Shown piece by piece: positions 35,145 to 47,289 of a stretch of 64,000 bases of DNA; position 1 is the stretch's first letter; the number at the start of each line of letters is the position of its first letter. The notes beneath the pieces are model-generated. The model did no database searches, was not told the DNA's origin, and saw nothing but the letters and a program-made list of their open reading frames with translations. The position numbers and the translations under genes are program-made. The stretch covers positions 47,865,022 through 47,929,021 of the forward strand of contig OZ018408.1 of the NCBI GenBank assembly GCA_963969595.1, read 5' to 3'. Source of the DNA: Neckera pumila. Its lineage: Eukaryota; Streptophyta; Bryopsida; Hypnales; Neckeraceae.

Positions 35145-37238
35145 CTGAAATTCAGAGTTCAAGAATAGCTTTACATTCATAGACATTCTCGGTAGTTTTA
35201 AAATACATTATAAGAACTTGAAGACACATTCATAAATACACGTAATGTGAAAACTATGCTAGCACTGTTGTGAAGTTCAAATTTGATCAACAAAGACACC
35301 AAGATCCCAATTTTTTTAAATGTGTTAATGGAAGATCTACTGGATACCAAATATCTACTAACCTTCTTTCTATCCACTATTGAATCACATGTATATAAAC
35401 TGAATTGTTTTCCAACAACATTTGTTCTATTCTTAATACAAAATAAAATGAAGAACGTGTAAGAGCTCATACTACATTTTGAAAATTGAATGTCCTCTAC
35501 ATTTGACATATAAAAAACCTATTACTTGTCACTTGTATATAATATACAATATATGCCCTCACTATTATCTTCATTCACTATCTTGTAGACATCCACACAA
35601 AATCATATCATTTAATGTTTCAAAGTTGAAGTTCTATTTCTTTTTTCAAAACACTTTTATCGAGCTTCAAGATATTAAAATTCTATTACAAAACTAATTT
35701 TACAATATGTACATGAGAGATTCCAAAAAGCTATAGACCTACATTGCAATGTCATTTTTAGAATCGATCAAATGACCTGAAAAAACAATACCCTACTTGT
35801 TTGTATTGTCTTCTACGTTGTTCATGGCAAAACATAATTTTCAAGTACATGACAAATATTATATTGGGAATTCTTTTAAAAATTTCTTAATAAAAAAAAA
35901 CAAAATCAAACTGAATACTATGCAGTTCAAATAAACTATTAAAAAATCAATGATACTTTTCTATTAGAAACTCATGTATTAGCACCTCGTGTGCACATAT
36001 TGACTACAAGGAACTGCATCATACAGTTCCTATAGACAACGTCATAATGGTCTGAATATTGGGAATTCCTCTACCATTTTTTGCATAAATTATTTTAAAA
36101 ACTTAATAATGAGCACTTCTCTATGTACTTGCTATTTGCCAACTATGAAGGATTTCAAATTCTCAATCCTATCAACTACTTGCATGACGCCATTCTAGTA
36201 ATGCACTCAAGAACCATGGACTCAAAAATTTAATTTGCTCTTCATGCCCTCGACATAGGAGGTTCATCAAAATCTATATGTTATACATTGATACAGTTAC
36301 TTTTCACTTCAACACAATTCCTACAATACAAACACTTCACTAATGTGATGTGCAGAAGATTGCAAGTGTTTCTATTCTCTGAATTCTCAAAAAAATTTAT
36401 AAACTTCCTTGTTGGTTATGAGAAATATAATGTTCATTAAAAAATTTCTTTTAGTTGAACATGTATGTAAAACAAACACTCTGACGTACTAGAAATTGTG
36501 AATTCAAATTCATGCAAAATCACAAAGAAGTTGTACAACAAAAAGTTGTCTACACTCAAAATACTTCAAACTCCTGAAAGGGTACTGCTTACCTGCTTCA
36601 TGGCATAGCATGAAAAAATCCTAAATAGTCCTTTTTCTTCAACTATTACAATACATTATTCAAAATCATGAACTCTTAACTTTTGATGGATATTTTAACT
36701 TCAGTGTTTACCATACATGGCTATGATTAATAAATTTAAAAAATTTAATTTCGCCTTCTTTTCTTTGTCATAATCTTCAAAGTCATATTAATAATGCTTT
36801 CATCATATAATCCATTGAATCCTAAAATTCTATCTAAATAATCACCCAATAGTAACTGAAGACATGAATTATTGAATTCATACTTTGCATGGACATCTAC
36901 ATATATTGAAAAAATAAACAACAAGCTCAAAAAAACGATAATGACATAAGCATGAAGAACATGATTTCTCAAAGAAATGTAATGCTACTTGACCTTCTCA
37001 TAGGTAGAGAAAAATACCTGATGTGGATGTCGTTGTTGGTCTTCACTGTATAGAGAATCGTGCAGGTTGATAGACTATGCAGCACCAATTCACTACAAAT
37101 TCATGTGCTATGCATGTTATGCCTTCCTTCAAATATATGCCACAACCAAACGCACTATCAACATCTTCAACATTCCTTTCATTTGTTGATTGTATCTTTT
37201 AAACCGTTAGGCAAGAATTTATTCTAAAGAGTGACTTA
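35145..37238. other. AT-rich stretch between candidate exons of the giant element
   Basis: Probably intronic. One candidate small exon, 37053-37026 on the minus strand (TATACAG acceptor, CATCAG|GTATTT donor), does not match the phase of the next exon and is not called. A minus-strand frame at 36870-36745 (LLLGDYLDRILGFNGLYDES) follows CTTCAG and might be another exon. Confidence 0.3.
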
Positions 37239-40200
37239 CCTTTATTGAATATTACCGCGTTCACTATGCTAACCCTGGCAGGCACATCCTTCAAAAAAAA
37301 TAGATGTCACTCCAAGTTCAAAGGAGGGATCACAAATTACATAGAATGGGGCTAGCACTATGAGAATGACAAAATTCAAAGTTATAAGTCAAGCATGCTA
37401 GCCTTACAACAATCCTTTGAAGCAAAATTGAGGTGCTGAATTAATTGTACATATAGCATATTCAACAAATTGCTATGTGTACAAATTTTTTTACTATTAG
37501 TTTTATGTCATTGCTCTTTGATGTAGAATACTTGCTTCAAGTCTTTTTTCTATGCACATGAACATAAAACCATCATCTTCGCGTGCATAGACAATTAAGA
37601 TCAATTATTCATGAAGGTACTTCTTCCATACTTGAATCCTTTAATAGAAATCACTTTCCAATTATTCAATGCATTAAACCACGTGTGATCTTCCATTTTA
37701 TCAAGTGCCTATTCTAAAATCAAAGAAAATTTCAATACATTCAAGCACTATGTTATTTCTATATATTTTTTGAAGTGTCCTTTTTGAAATAGAAAAATAA
37801 ATTACTTCCAAGAATATAGTTTCAAAGATCCAAACATAACCTTTGCAATTAAAGTATGAACTATAGAAGTCGTAGTGAAGGTTGCTTGAAGACAACATAG
37901 AAAGAAATTTAAAAAAAACATCCATTTATATGATTGAAGAACTCATGTACACCATTTTAGTCTACATAAGATGCTTTCAATCAAGTCATTTGTATTACCA
38001 TGCAATGACAAATACATTGACCCTCTTCTTTTGCGGTCACCAAAATATATTCTTCATTATACAATGCACACAATAAACTTATGAACAAGATCATACAATT
38101 TCTTTCAAACTTTTAGTAGCCTATTTAAGTGTTTGATAGAACAATTCTCAAAGTTCTATTTTCTATTTTTCAATTTCAATTTCTACGTTACATTGATTTA
38201 CTTTTTTTTTTAATCCAAAAACTACTGCTACATTATAACTTCTTTTCAAACCAATAGCAAATGCTCTTGCTCGTAGAGCACTTCTTCCTTACAATGTTTG
38301 TAGTTGAAATTTTGTAAACTACTCCAGAAAAAAACTCTTCTAGTTTTAAGTTCAAATTTCATACTAATATTGCAGGGTGTACAGATATTTCATGCTAAAA
38401 CTGCATTACAAGACAAGGATATTTCAAAACAAGAAAGCCATGAACAAGAAGTTTTTCAAGTTAAATTTAAATTGTAACTGAAATCAACAACAAAATTAGA
38501 TCTATTCGTCATTTTTAGATAAAATATACTTAGTTCCATTTCAAACATAAATAATAGAAGGCTCTACATTTTAAAAATAATTATAATGATTTTTGTTTTG
38601 TTTGAATAGAAAATTCTACCTATCTCATACATCCATCATTGGCCTTTACTCATCAAAATTAAAAAAGAAAAAAAACATATAGAAAAACTTTATCGAAAAC
38701 CAAAAAAAAATCCTAAGAAGGCCAAAATCGTTAGAATACAAATAATAGGTACCTTCACATTTTGATTGAGGAGATTATCATTACAAAATTGAAGAAGACT
38801 TCTAATAGTCTTCTTCAACTACTATAGTTTTGAATTGTATGCCATCATAGTTCTTGAAATTTCTTGAAATAATCTACTTCAATTGTGTAAAAAGAAACTA
38901 CATTTACATATGATAGGAAAAATGAATCTCAAAAAATATATCCACTCAAAATTTTAATTAATGTTCCTAATGTGTTTTGATAAAAAATTTGGCTTTTTCC
39001 TTTTCAAAACAAAACTTAAATTTGCTTAGGAATAAGAATAATTTTAATATTGCCAGGAGAATACAGAAGTTCAAGACAATTACCTGATGCAATTTATATA
39101 GGGCTTGATGTCTATAAGTACCCACTTCTGCAAAACGATTACGAAGCTCCTTGTCTACGTTGTTGACTAAGAACATGTATTTTCCTCTAAATATAATAGG
39201 ACATAAAAAATAAGTGTCATGAACGTCGATCATGCTAGTGATGAGGTCTTCTGCTACATGAAAGTGTAAGAATCTCATTATTGCCCTACTTGTACAATTG
39301 CCTTCCAAAAAGACAACGCTTTTTCATTTCAAATATATAAAGAGAAACTTCTTAAAAGTAATAGGATAACAATTTAACTTGTGAAGGGTTGAATGCAAAC
39401 AAAATTTGATGCGTTTGTCATTTGTACGTAAAATATACATTTTTCAGCATAGAACATAAATATTGTCAAGGTTCTACATTTTTATAAAATTATCATGAGT
39501 TCTTCTTCTTTCTGAATAGGAATCTCTACCTATTCCTTATGTTCATTGCTGGCCTTTATTCTTCAAATTTAGAAAATAAAAATGTATATTAGAGAGGTAC
39601 TACCTAAAACCTAATAATTTTTTGATTATGCCATTAAAATTGGAATATCAATAAAAAATATATGAACATTTTGGTTTAAGAGTTTTTCAATGAAAAAGAA
39701 TTCAAATAACACTTCTAATAGTCTTCTTCCAATGCTATCTTCTTGAATTGTATGCCATCTAATAGAGTTTTTGAAATTTCTATTGTACAATATAATTCAA
39801 CTATAGCAGAAGAACCTACAATGAAGTATGATAGGAAAAATAAAGATCAAAAACACATATCCACACGTTTGTAAAAATGAGATTCCTAGTGTCCCCTAAT
39901 TAAAAAATTTGCTTACTCCTTTTCAGGACTGCACGTAAACTTCCTAAGGAATAATCGTCAATTGAAACATTGCCCAACAAAATACAAGAATGAAGGACAA
40001 ATACCTGATGCAATATATATTGTAGCTTGCAGCCTAAAATCACCCACTTTCTCCTACTTGATTACAAACCCCTTTGTCATATGTATTCATTTGAAGAAAC
40101 CTGGAACATGAAAGAAAATTGTCAATAACGTTGTTCATGCTTCATACTTGAAGATCTTTTAATATATTCATGATTGTGTCATTTGCAACTAATGAAGTCA

Positions 40201-41991
40201 TTTGCCACATGAAATGGTTAGAGTTTCACACTTATTTGAGAAAAAAAAAATTCATGTTCTCTTTACTTTTGGTATAGAAAATTCTACCTAAGTCTTCTAT
40301 GCATAGTTGGCCTATATTCTTTGGAAAAGAGGAATATTTAAATGTAAACAATTAACCAATGCCATTATAACTTTCTAAGAAAGCCAAGATAATTTGAATA
40401 TTAACAAATAGTATGTAAACATTTTGTTTTAGGTGGTTTGTAGCAAAAAAAAAGGGGAAAAAGACTTCTAATACTCTTCCTACAATGCTATTTCTATGAA
40501 TAATTGCATGCCATAAAGAGTTCTTCAAATGATTGTATTATAGTTTAATTCAATTGTACCAGAACAACCTATAGTGATGCATGATACAAAGAATGAAGCT
40601 CAAACAACATATCCATTCCTCATTGAAATTAGATTTCCTAATGTTTTATTATTCCAAAATTGGCACTTTCTACATTTTTGATTAAAGGCAAATTTCTCTA
40701 AAAAATCCTATATATGTGACATTTGCAACTAATGTAGTCAATTGCCACATGAAATGGTTAGAGTCTCATAATTGTCATATTTGTAGAATTCCCTTCCAAG
40801 AATAGTGCCCTTTCTAAAAAATAGTGTATGAAGAAGAACTTCTACAAAATATAAAAACACCGCTAAAAAGGTGAAGGAATTAGTGCAATTAAGCGCAATC
40901 TACAATGGAGAGGGAAGTAGTCAATGCAAACAAGCATCTTTCTTTTTTAAGACATGCTTATGACAAGATGGGTTATCCTTGCCCATGTACTTCAAAAAAA
41001 ATACTGAGAAGATGAAATTACTTAATAAAACCTCATTTCAATCATTTTTGTTGATCGCATAGACTTGAATTACCCGTAGCTGCCTACTGTATAAACTAAA
41101 AACAAAGATACAAAGCAAGATAAGCTATAACTTAAATAATGTACTGCCTTATCGGTATTCACAGTCAATCAAGGTCTCATAATATTGCACAATGACTGTT
41201 CATAGAAAAAAAATATATTGAATTGTGCCTTCAAATCTAGGATTTTGACCTGGTTTTTAATTCATCCACCGTTTTCAAATTAAGAAAATTAAACAATAAG
41301 CTATTATAGCACAGAAGAAATAGAGAAGCAATAAAGAGGTCATGTGCTCTTATTTTTAAAGTATAGTAACATTACTATATCTAAAAATTGCACCATGGAT
41401 ATTTTAACCATAAATGTACTCCTAATTTTTATATGATTCTATGATTGCTTTTGGGTACACCTACTCCAACACTTTGGAAATTTGTAGTTTATTCACATGG
41501 TGTCTAAAAAATGCATTCTAAGAGATTTTAAATACCCGTTTTGACTATTAGTGAGCCCCTACATTTTATTTCCATATACTAGAGAAAACCATGTTCAATC
41601 ATGCTAAATTGCTGAACAATAAGATTTAAGGTCAATTCCCTTGCCAACCTACAAGAGCTGGCTTGAGTTCTGGTCCATCACTTAGGTTTCCCTGCACATA
41701 AACTTCCTAACCTACAAGAGTGAGACAGGGAAATATCGTGAGTCCCTTGGGACACACACAGAAAACGATCATACCAAATCAAACTCCTGCGTCACTAAAT
41801 TGAACCTCCATTGTTGAACCTAAGTTTTTAGAAATAAGGAAAATTAAGAGCTCACTAAGCGATCACACTCAACAAGCATCACAATGTTACTTAATTATTC
41901 AAAAACAACTGTCAAACAGATTGATGCTCACTTTCTCCTTATAATCTTCAAACCCTAAACGCTCATCAAGTGTATGCCCAGTTCTCTCCAT
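37239..41991 (-). CDS. Candidate 5' exons of a leftward gene in the giant element
   Basis: Four candidate exons join in frame: 41991-41932 (ATG; MERTGHTLDERLGFEDYKEK), 41691-41649 (GNLSDGPELKPALV), 39301-39084 (ending ALYKLHQ at a CAG|GTAATT donor) and 37287-37239 (DVPARVSIVNAVIFNK, donor AAG|GTAAGT). Phases at the three junctions are 0, 1 and 0, and every border has AG/GT. The chain reads toward the accessory coding region and could be its 5' end, but the join to 35144 is not resolved. No known domain. It could also be chance order in AT-rich DNA, except for the third exon, which is a long open frame (73 codons). Confidence 0.4.
38460..40860. repeat. Three diverged tandem units of about 0.6-0.9 kb
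   Basis: The unit contains GAAAATTCTACCT followed by TGGCCTTTA-type words, ACCTGATGCAAT and GCCACATGAAATGGTTAGAG-like sequence. Copies begin near 38460, 39370 and 40240. The exon-like part is open only in the first unit (39084-39301); in the second (about 40014-40230) and third (about 40700-40800) it is broken by stops. Confidence 0.65.
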
Positions 41992-44240
41992 TGCTCTGAG
42001 CTCTCTTCCTCAAGGGGACTTAATTGAGGGTTCTGTACCAACCCTAAACCAGCTATCCTGCAATCTTGGAGCGGACAGCAAGTACAGAAGGGCCGGGTTT
42101 AGGCGCTAGGGTTTCCATTCACAAAGGTGTGTATGTAACGTCGTTGAATCTATAGGCTTGGCTGCAAGTTCCATTGTTTAACTTAGATTCCATCTACTTT
42201 TGCTCATACGGTCGCACTTTACTATTTTGCTTCTTGAATGCTGTGTTTGAAATCTAGATATCCTAACTAGATTCTCCAGTTTGGAAGTGAGACAAATCAA
42301 TTGCTCATACTGCCCTGACTGAAAACAAGCTTTCAGCTGCTGTTTGCACGCAGTAGCTGAAACAAGCTTTCAGTTGCTCCAGTGAATTCATCAGGTTACT
42401 AAGAAATTTGTTACTGCTTGTTTCGATCCACACGCTTCCAAGGGAGGAGAGTATCTGCTGAAGTGAAGATATACTTTGCTTTTGCAACACAGCTGCCTTA
42501 ACACAAAGATCGACAAAAATCAAATTAAATTGAAAGACTAGGTAAGGAAGAGCAGCAATCGTTTGAAGGTAAAGCACGTTTCATGAACGTCGATTCTCTG
42601 CAATCATACATGCGGGAAGACTTTCAATGAAATTTATTTGGTTTTTGATTGTGCAGGAAAACCACCGCTCGAACTGCCTACTACGCTCAAACTGCCTAGT
42701 ACAATCCTTCCGGTATCTAGTCGACCTCGCACATACAGAGAAGTAAATTGACCACTCTACGAAAATCCTCTGAAGGCAACACTTAACCCTCACCCTCGAT
42801 CGGAACGTCAGTCCGCTTGTGTGCTTGTCAGTGAACTTAGAACAAGGCTAATATGCTCATTCCTGTCCACATTGTCGTATGCAGTCTACGGAGGGCAGTG
42901 AAATTGATGAATCTGTTGCTATTGCAGGACAAGAAATTCCTGTGTAAGAGTGCTAGCTGCACTTTCCCTGTTGCAATTCAAGCGGGCTCTTGTGAACAAA
43001 CAATTACCTGCTGGGGTCGCTGAGTCCAAGAACCTCGCTAAGCTCACCCTCACCCTCAATTGGAAAGTAACTGCTGGTAAGCAAGCTTCCTCTTTGTTGA
43101 GAACCACCAAATTGTGCTCTTCGTACTGTGAACTGAAGAAAAAAAAATTGAAACCAATTATGCCTTTCAAAAATCCTGCACAGAAGGTGGTCGTACTCTC
43201 TGGCAACCAACTCTGGAACACTCCGATCTGCAACCAACAACACGCAACAACAATTGAACGTGGGAAGGTGGCTCTCACCTGCACCAACGAAGGCAACGAC
43301 AAGCAATTGGGAAAGAAGGCTTCCTCTGCAGAGCGTGTGGATACCAGAGGTGAGCGGGAGCGAAAGTAGTAAGCGCGTGGGACCGGGAGCGCGTCAGTTG
43401 CACCGACCCGACAATGCGGAAGCCCACAACAAGAAAGATAAAAGTCAAAAAGAAAAAGAAAAATCCTTTTGCATTACAACGAGGACATGTAGACAACACA
43501 GAAACGCGATGTAGAAGTTGCCCTCAGCCTTTTGCGCTAATTTCAAATCTCATGATTGCAGGCGCAATGAATAGTATCCGCTGTCAAACCCTCCCCAAGT
43601 GCGGGGGGTTCAACAGCAAATACTGTTCACCGCCTCTATAGCGCAGTAGCAACAAGCAAAAGGTAGTCGTTGAAGTACTTGAAAAGAACAAGCAAAAGAA
43701 ATTAGTTTTCCTTACTTGGATCAGGCATTGAGTCGCTCTTGCGAACTATACTCCCTGTCCGCTTTGATGCCGAGTGCCTCTCTTCTCTATCCGCTGTAAA
43801 ATTGAGCGCCTCTCTCCTCGAGTAGCACCCCCTGCTGATCACAGAAGCGGTTAGAGTTGGAAGCATTGGCAGAAGTTTGACCTGTGAGGGCCTCCCTAAA
43901 ATTGCAAAAAAATGAAGAACGTGATTGCGTTATCATAAGACCTGGTCTGTTGTCTCCCCCAGAAAACACGAAATGATTTCATCAGAGGTTGCGGAGATAT
44001 ATATTGAGAATCAAAATTTGCGGCGTTGCCAACGTGATTGACGCGTTTTGAACGGCAACTAGCTCTCTGTCTCTCTTGTTCTAGGACTATCCAGACGGAT
44101 TTCAGAGCTTCTTCAACTAACCCTAAACTGACCGACAATTCAGAAATCAAGTGTGACCCTATTGCAACATGCTCGTCACATCCCCTCTCAATCGGCATCC
44201 TTTACCCCCAATTCAAAGTATCGGAGGTTCATTGATTTCT
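41992..44240. promoter_or_regulatory. GC-richer central region of the giant element with telo-boxes
   Basis: Base composition is clearly less AT-rich than on both sides. Telo-box-like AAACCCTAA / CTAAACC words occur near 41952, 42045 and 44118. It lies between the leftward and rightward gene blocks and may hold their promoters or untranslated exons. A 27-bp word GAAAGCTTGTTT... is repeated in tandem near 42310-42375. Several open frames of 70-139 codons overlap on both strands; none has a known domain. Confidence 0.35.
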
Positions 44241-44422
44241 GTATTTGTGGACTACCACCGAAGTTGAACTCTGAAAAGTAGCGTTTTTGTTTGTGTGTGA
44301 CGACTGGTTTTCATTTGTGGTCCTTCCGATTTCCCAAACCGTCATTCTTTGAAAATCATTTGCTGACTTCTTCCCAGAGTGTTTCTGTGCTCTTAGCAGG
44401 ACTCAAGTACTTCACTTAATAT

Positions 44423-44732
44423 TCCTTAAGGTAGGCATCTCTTAAAGCATGCTTGTATTAGCTGATTGCATTTAGGGGTAAACTAAAATCTTTGAAATAA
44501 TTTTTAGTAAAGTCCTGTAGGAAGAATAATGGAATTGGCATCTAATCCAAGTGGTTTCATATTTTTTGGACGTTTGTGGAATTAGTTACAATTTTCTAAA
44601 ATTCAAATGCAAGGGTCACTAAAAGTGACCCCCTATTGAAATGTACACTGTTGGTACACTAAAGAAAGCATATGCTATCTCTTTGTTAGAGGTCACTTTT
44701 GAAGCAGGGTTACTTTAAGAGCCCTACCTTAG
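44423..44732. mobile_element. Short foldback element
   Basis: AAGGTAGGCATCTCTTAAAG near the left end and CTTTAAGAGCCCTACCTT at the right end are inverted repeats. It contains AAGTGGTTTCATATTTTTTG, shared with the long foldback element at 19735-20571. Confidence 0.6.
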
Positions 44733-45653
44733 CCCCAAAAGTCCCAAGGCAATTTTTTGTCAAAAACGACTCAAAATTGCTAGTTCTGCTGCATTCAACT
44801 AAAAAAAGAGAAAAAATAATTTTTTAGAATCTAACCATAGCATCTTGTACTAAAATTATCTCAGGTCATATTATAAAATTTTTATAAAGTTTGACCGTAC
44901 AGATTAGAAGAAATTAGCATTCCAAGTTGGAAAAAATTGATTTTTGAACACTGATTTGCAATTTCAAATGACTTTGACCCCCATTTGTAAAAAAAATTTG
45001 CACTATAAACTTTGAATTTAATTTTTTTTATATTGAATAACTGAGTCGAGAATCTAAGAAAAAGGGTTCCAAAAAAATACACATGATTTTCATTCTTTAA
45101 AAAATTGTTAAGTAGAACTAGGTCTAAGATTAAAAGAAAAACTAAATCGTCAATAGCTCTAAGATGGGATTAAAACACTATAATTCCAATGGTGAGATTC
45201 TTTTAGCAAGCAAACTCAGACGTGCTCAACAATTTTTTTTGAAAAATAATGAAAATTGCATTCAGAAATGAGTCCTATAAGTTATTTTTTCAAGAAGATG
45301 CTCTAATTGTCCAAAAAAGAAGATTGTCCATAACTTTCACATAACAAATCCGAATGGAATGAATCAAAGCTTCCCTTATAGATAAAAATACAATCTATGA
45401 GAAAATTGTTTTTTATTTTTTATTTTATATTTTTTGTATGAGAAGATTTCTACCCACCGCACCCAAAAAAATGCCCTTTTTTGCCATAACTTTTGCTCCC
45501 GGGCACCGATTGAAATAAAAATCATATTCCCATGAAGCTAATGTGTTTTACTATCTTCACAGAAAGTTTTAGAAAATAATGATGAATACTAAAGCCGTAG
45601 TTGCTTGCCCAAAATCCATTTGGTCCCAGGAGGGGACAATGGGACTTTAGGGG
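44733..45653. mobile_element. TTAA-flanked inverted-repeat element, copy B
   Basis: The left end is CCCCAAAAGTCCCAAGGC after TTAG (44729-44732). The right end is GGGACTTTAGGGG before TTAA (45654-45657). The sequence inside matches copy A in inverted order, including GGGACAATGGGACTTTAG and AAAGTCCCAAGG with the following GTCAAAAA block. Inserted in the giant element. Confidence 0.72.
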
Positions 45654-45657
45654 TTAA

Positions 45658-47289
45658 AGTCTCTGTCACGGGGAATTCAAGTGCCATGTGCATGCCATGG
45701 TCTCTTGAATAAAAAATTTGTAGAATGAGAATGCGAGAATCTATTAAAGCATCCGCCTCTTCAAAGGTTCATTAATTATGAACCCAAAGAAGGAAAAATT
45801 GCCTGTATGGGATTCCTAGAGCTTCTTAGTATATTATAATTCAAAATGATTCAAGACTAATGTATTTAAAGTAGGAGTACTAAAATGTAGAGAAATAAAA
45901 TTTTGGACACATGTAACCATAGGTTCTTATAATACGTAATTTGTAGAAGGTATATTAAAAAAAAATTCAAAAATGTCCAATATGTGGATTGTAGAATAGT
46001 CACTTTCAAATTCCAAAAATCGTTCCTTGTGCAGTATAAGGAACATGGCAGTTGCTTTTAAAAAGGGCACATTTGCCATCCTAAATGTCCATATTGGTGA
46101 TTCTTCTTTGTATTTATTGTTGAAAGTAAGTTTAACAAAATTGATAGCACGTAAAATTGTGTAACATTTAGAAAATAATAGTAGGTAGAAAACTTGAGCT
46201 AATGATTTAAAATAATAAATAATAATGAATTTAATTATAGAATAGGAAAATGCCCATTTGTAGTAGTTGTAATGATGTACTGCAAAATTAAATCCTATGA
46301 TTTAAATTTTTTGAAAAAACATTGAAAATGGAGTTAAATGAAGGACTTAGGAAGAATTGTAGAGTAGGTAATCCATAAATAAGCGCACATTTAAACAACT
46401 CATTATTTTCATCTCATTTATCAAAATGGAATGATTAAAGTCTTTCCACATCTGTAGAAAATTGTAAAATCAATTATACTTTCTTCGTTTTTTTAATATT
46501 GATTTTCTTTGATTTGCCTTGATTGTTGTGTTGATGGAAAAAAAGTAATGCATTTAACGCATATAACATTGTAATCCTATAATTAGTAATCTTTGAAATA
46601 GTAAATTTGTTTTTTCAAATTTCATTCCCTCTTTTTGTTATTCCATTTAAATGGAATAATAGAATTCCATTAGTTGTGATTTTTGTGAAATCGTACTTTT
46701 CTTGGAAAATACACCTCGGTCCATTAGGGATTAATGAGTTCCTCTAGAGCACAATGTTTGTTAAAGACTACTACGTTCATATAGAGTATGTTTGCAAAGT
46801 GTTGTATAACTTTTACGAAATCGACTAGGATTTTATTTGTGGTTAAGTTTAGGTTTGTTTGCTAAATAAATTTCAGTGCTTTCAAGGATAATGTTCGCCA
46901 AAAATTGGAAGGATAGTTTGTTTTATTTGGGGATCTTAATTTCTAACCTTATAAGAAGTATTAGTTCCATTAATTTATCAAAGTGGATGGGAAGGGGTCA
47001 ACTGTCTTAAGAACTTTTGGTATGAACATGTAGGTCATAGAATGATTGGTTTCTCAATGAGTAGCACGCACGTATTAGTCAAAGCAAAGGAGTGGAGGAA
47101 CACATAATGAAATTAATGGTTTTCTGGTGTTTATATTAATTAGGATTTTTTTGCAAGCTTGGAAAGCTTTCTTCTCAAAATTATTTTTTGAATGGAATTG
47201 CATTGAGGGTACTAGTTCAGTAAGATATTGAAATAATTCCATATTACTAAAAAAAATACTTAATTGTAATGTAGTAGTGACAGAAGAAA
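45658..47289. other. No gene recognised
   Basis: AT-rich DNA upstream of the transposase-like gene. A promoter is expected but none can be pinned down. Confidence 0.5.

Noticed and set aside
42919..43514. Overlapping open frames of 86-139 codons on both strands in the giant element's centre
   Set aside because: They overlap each other on both strands, have no known motifs and are explained by the lower AT content of this stretch.
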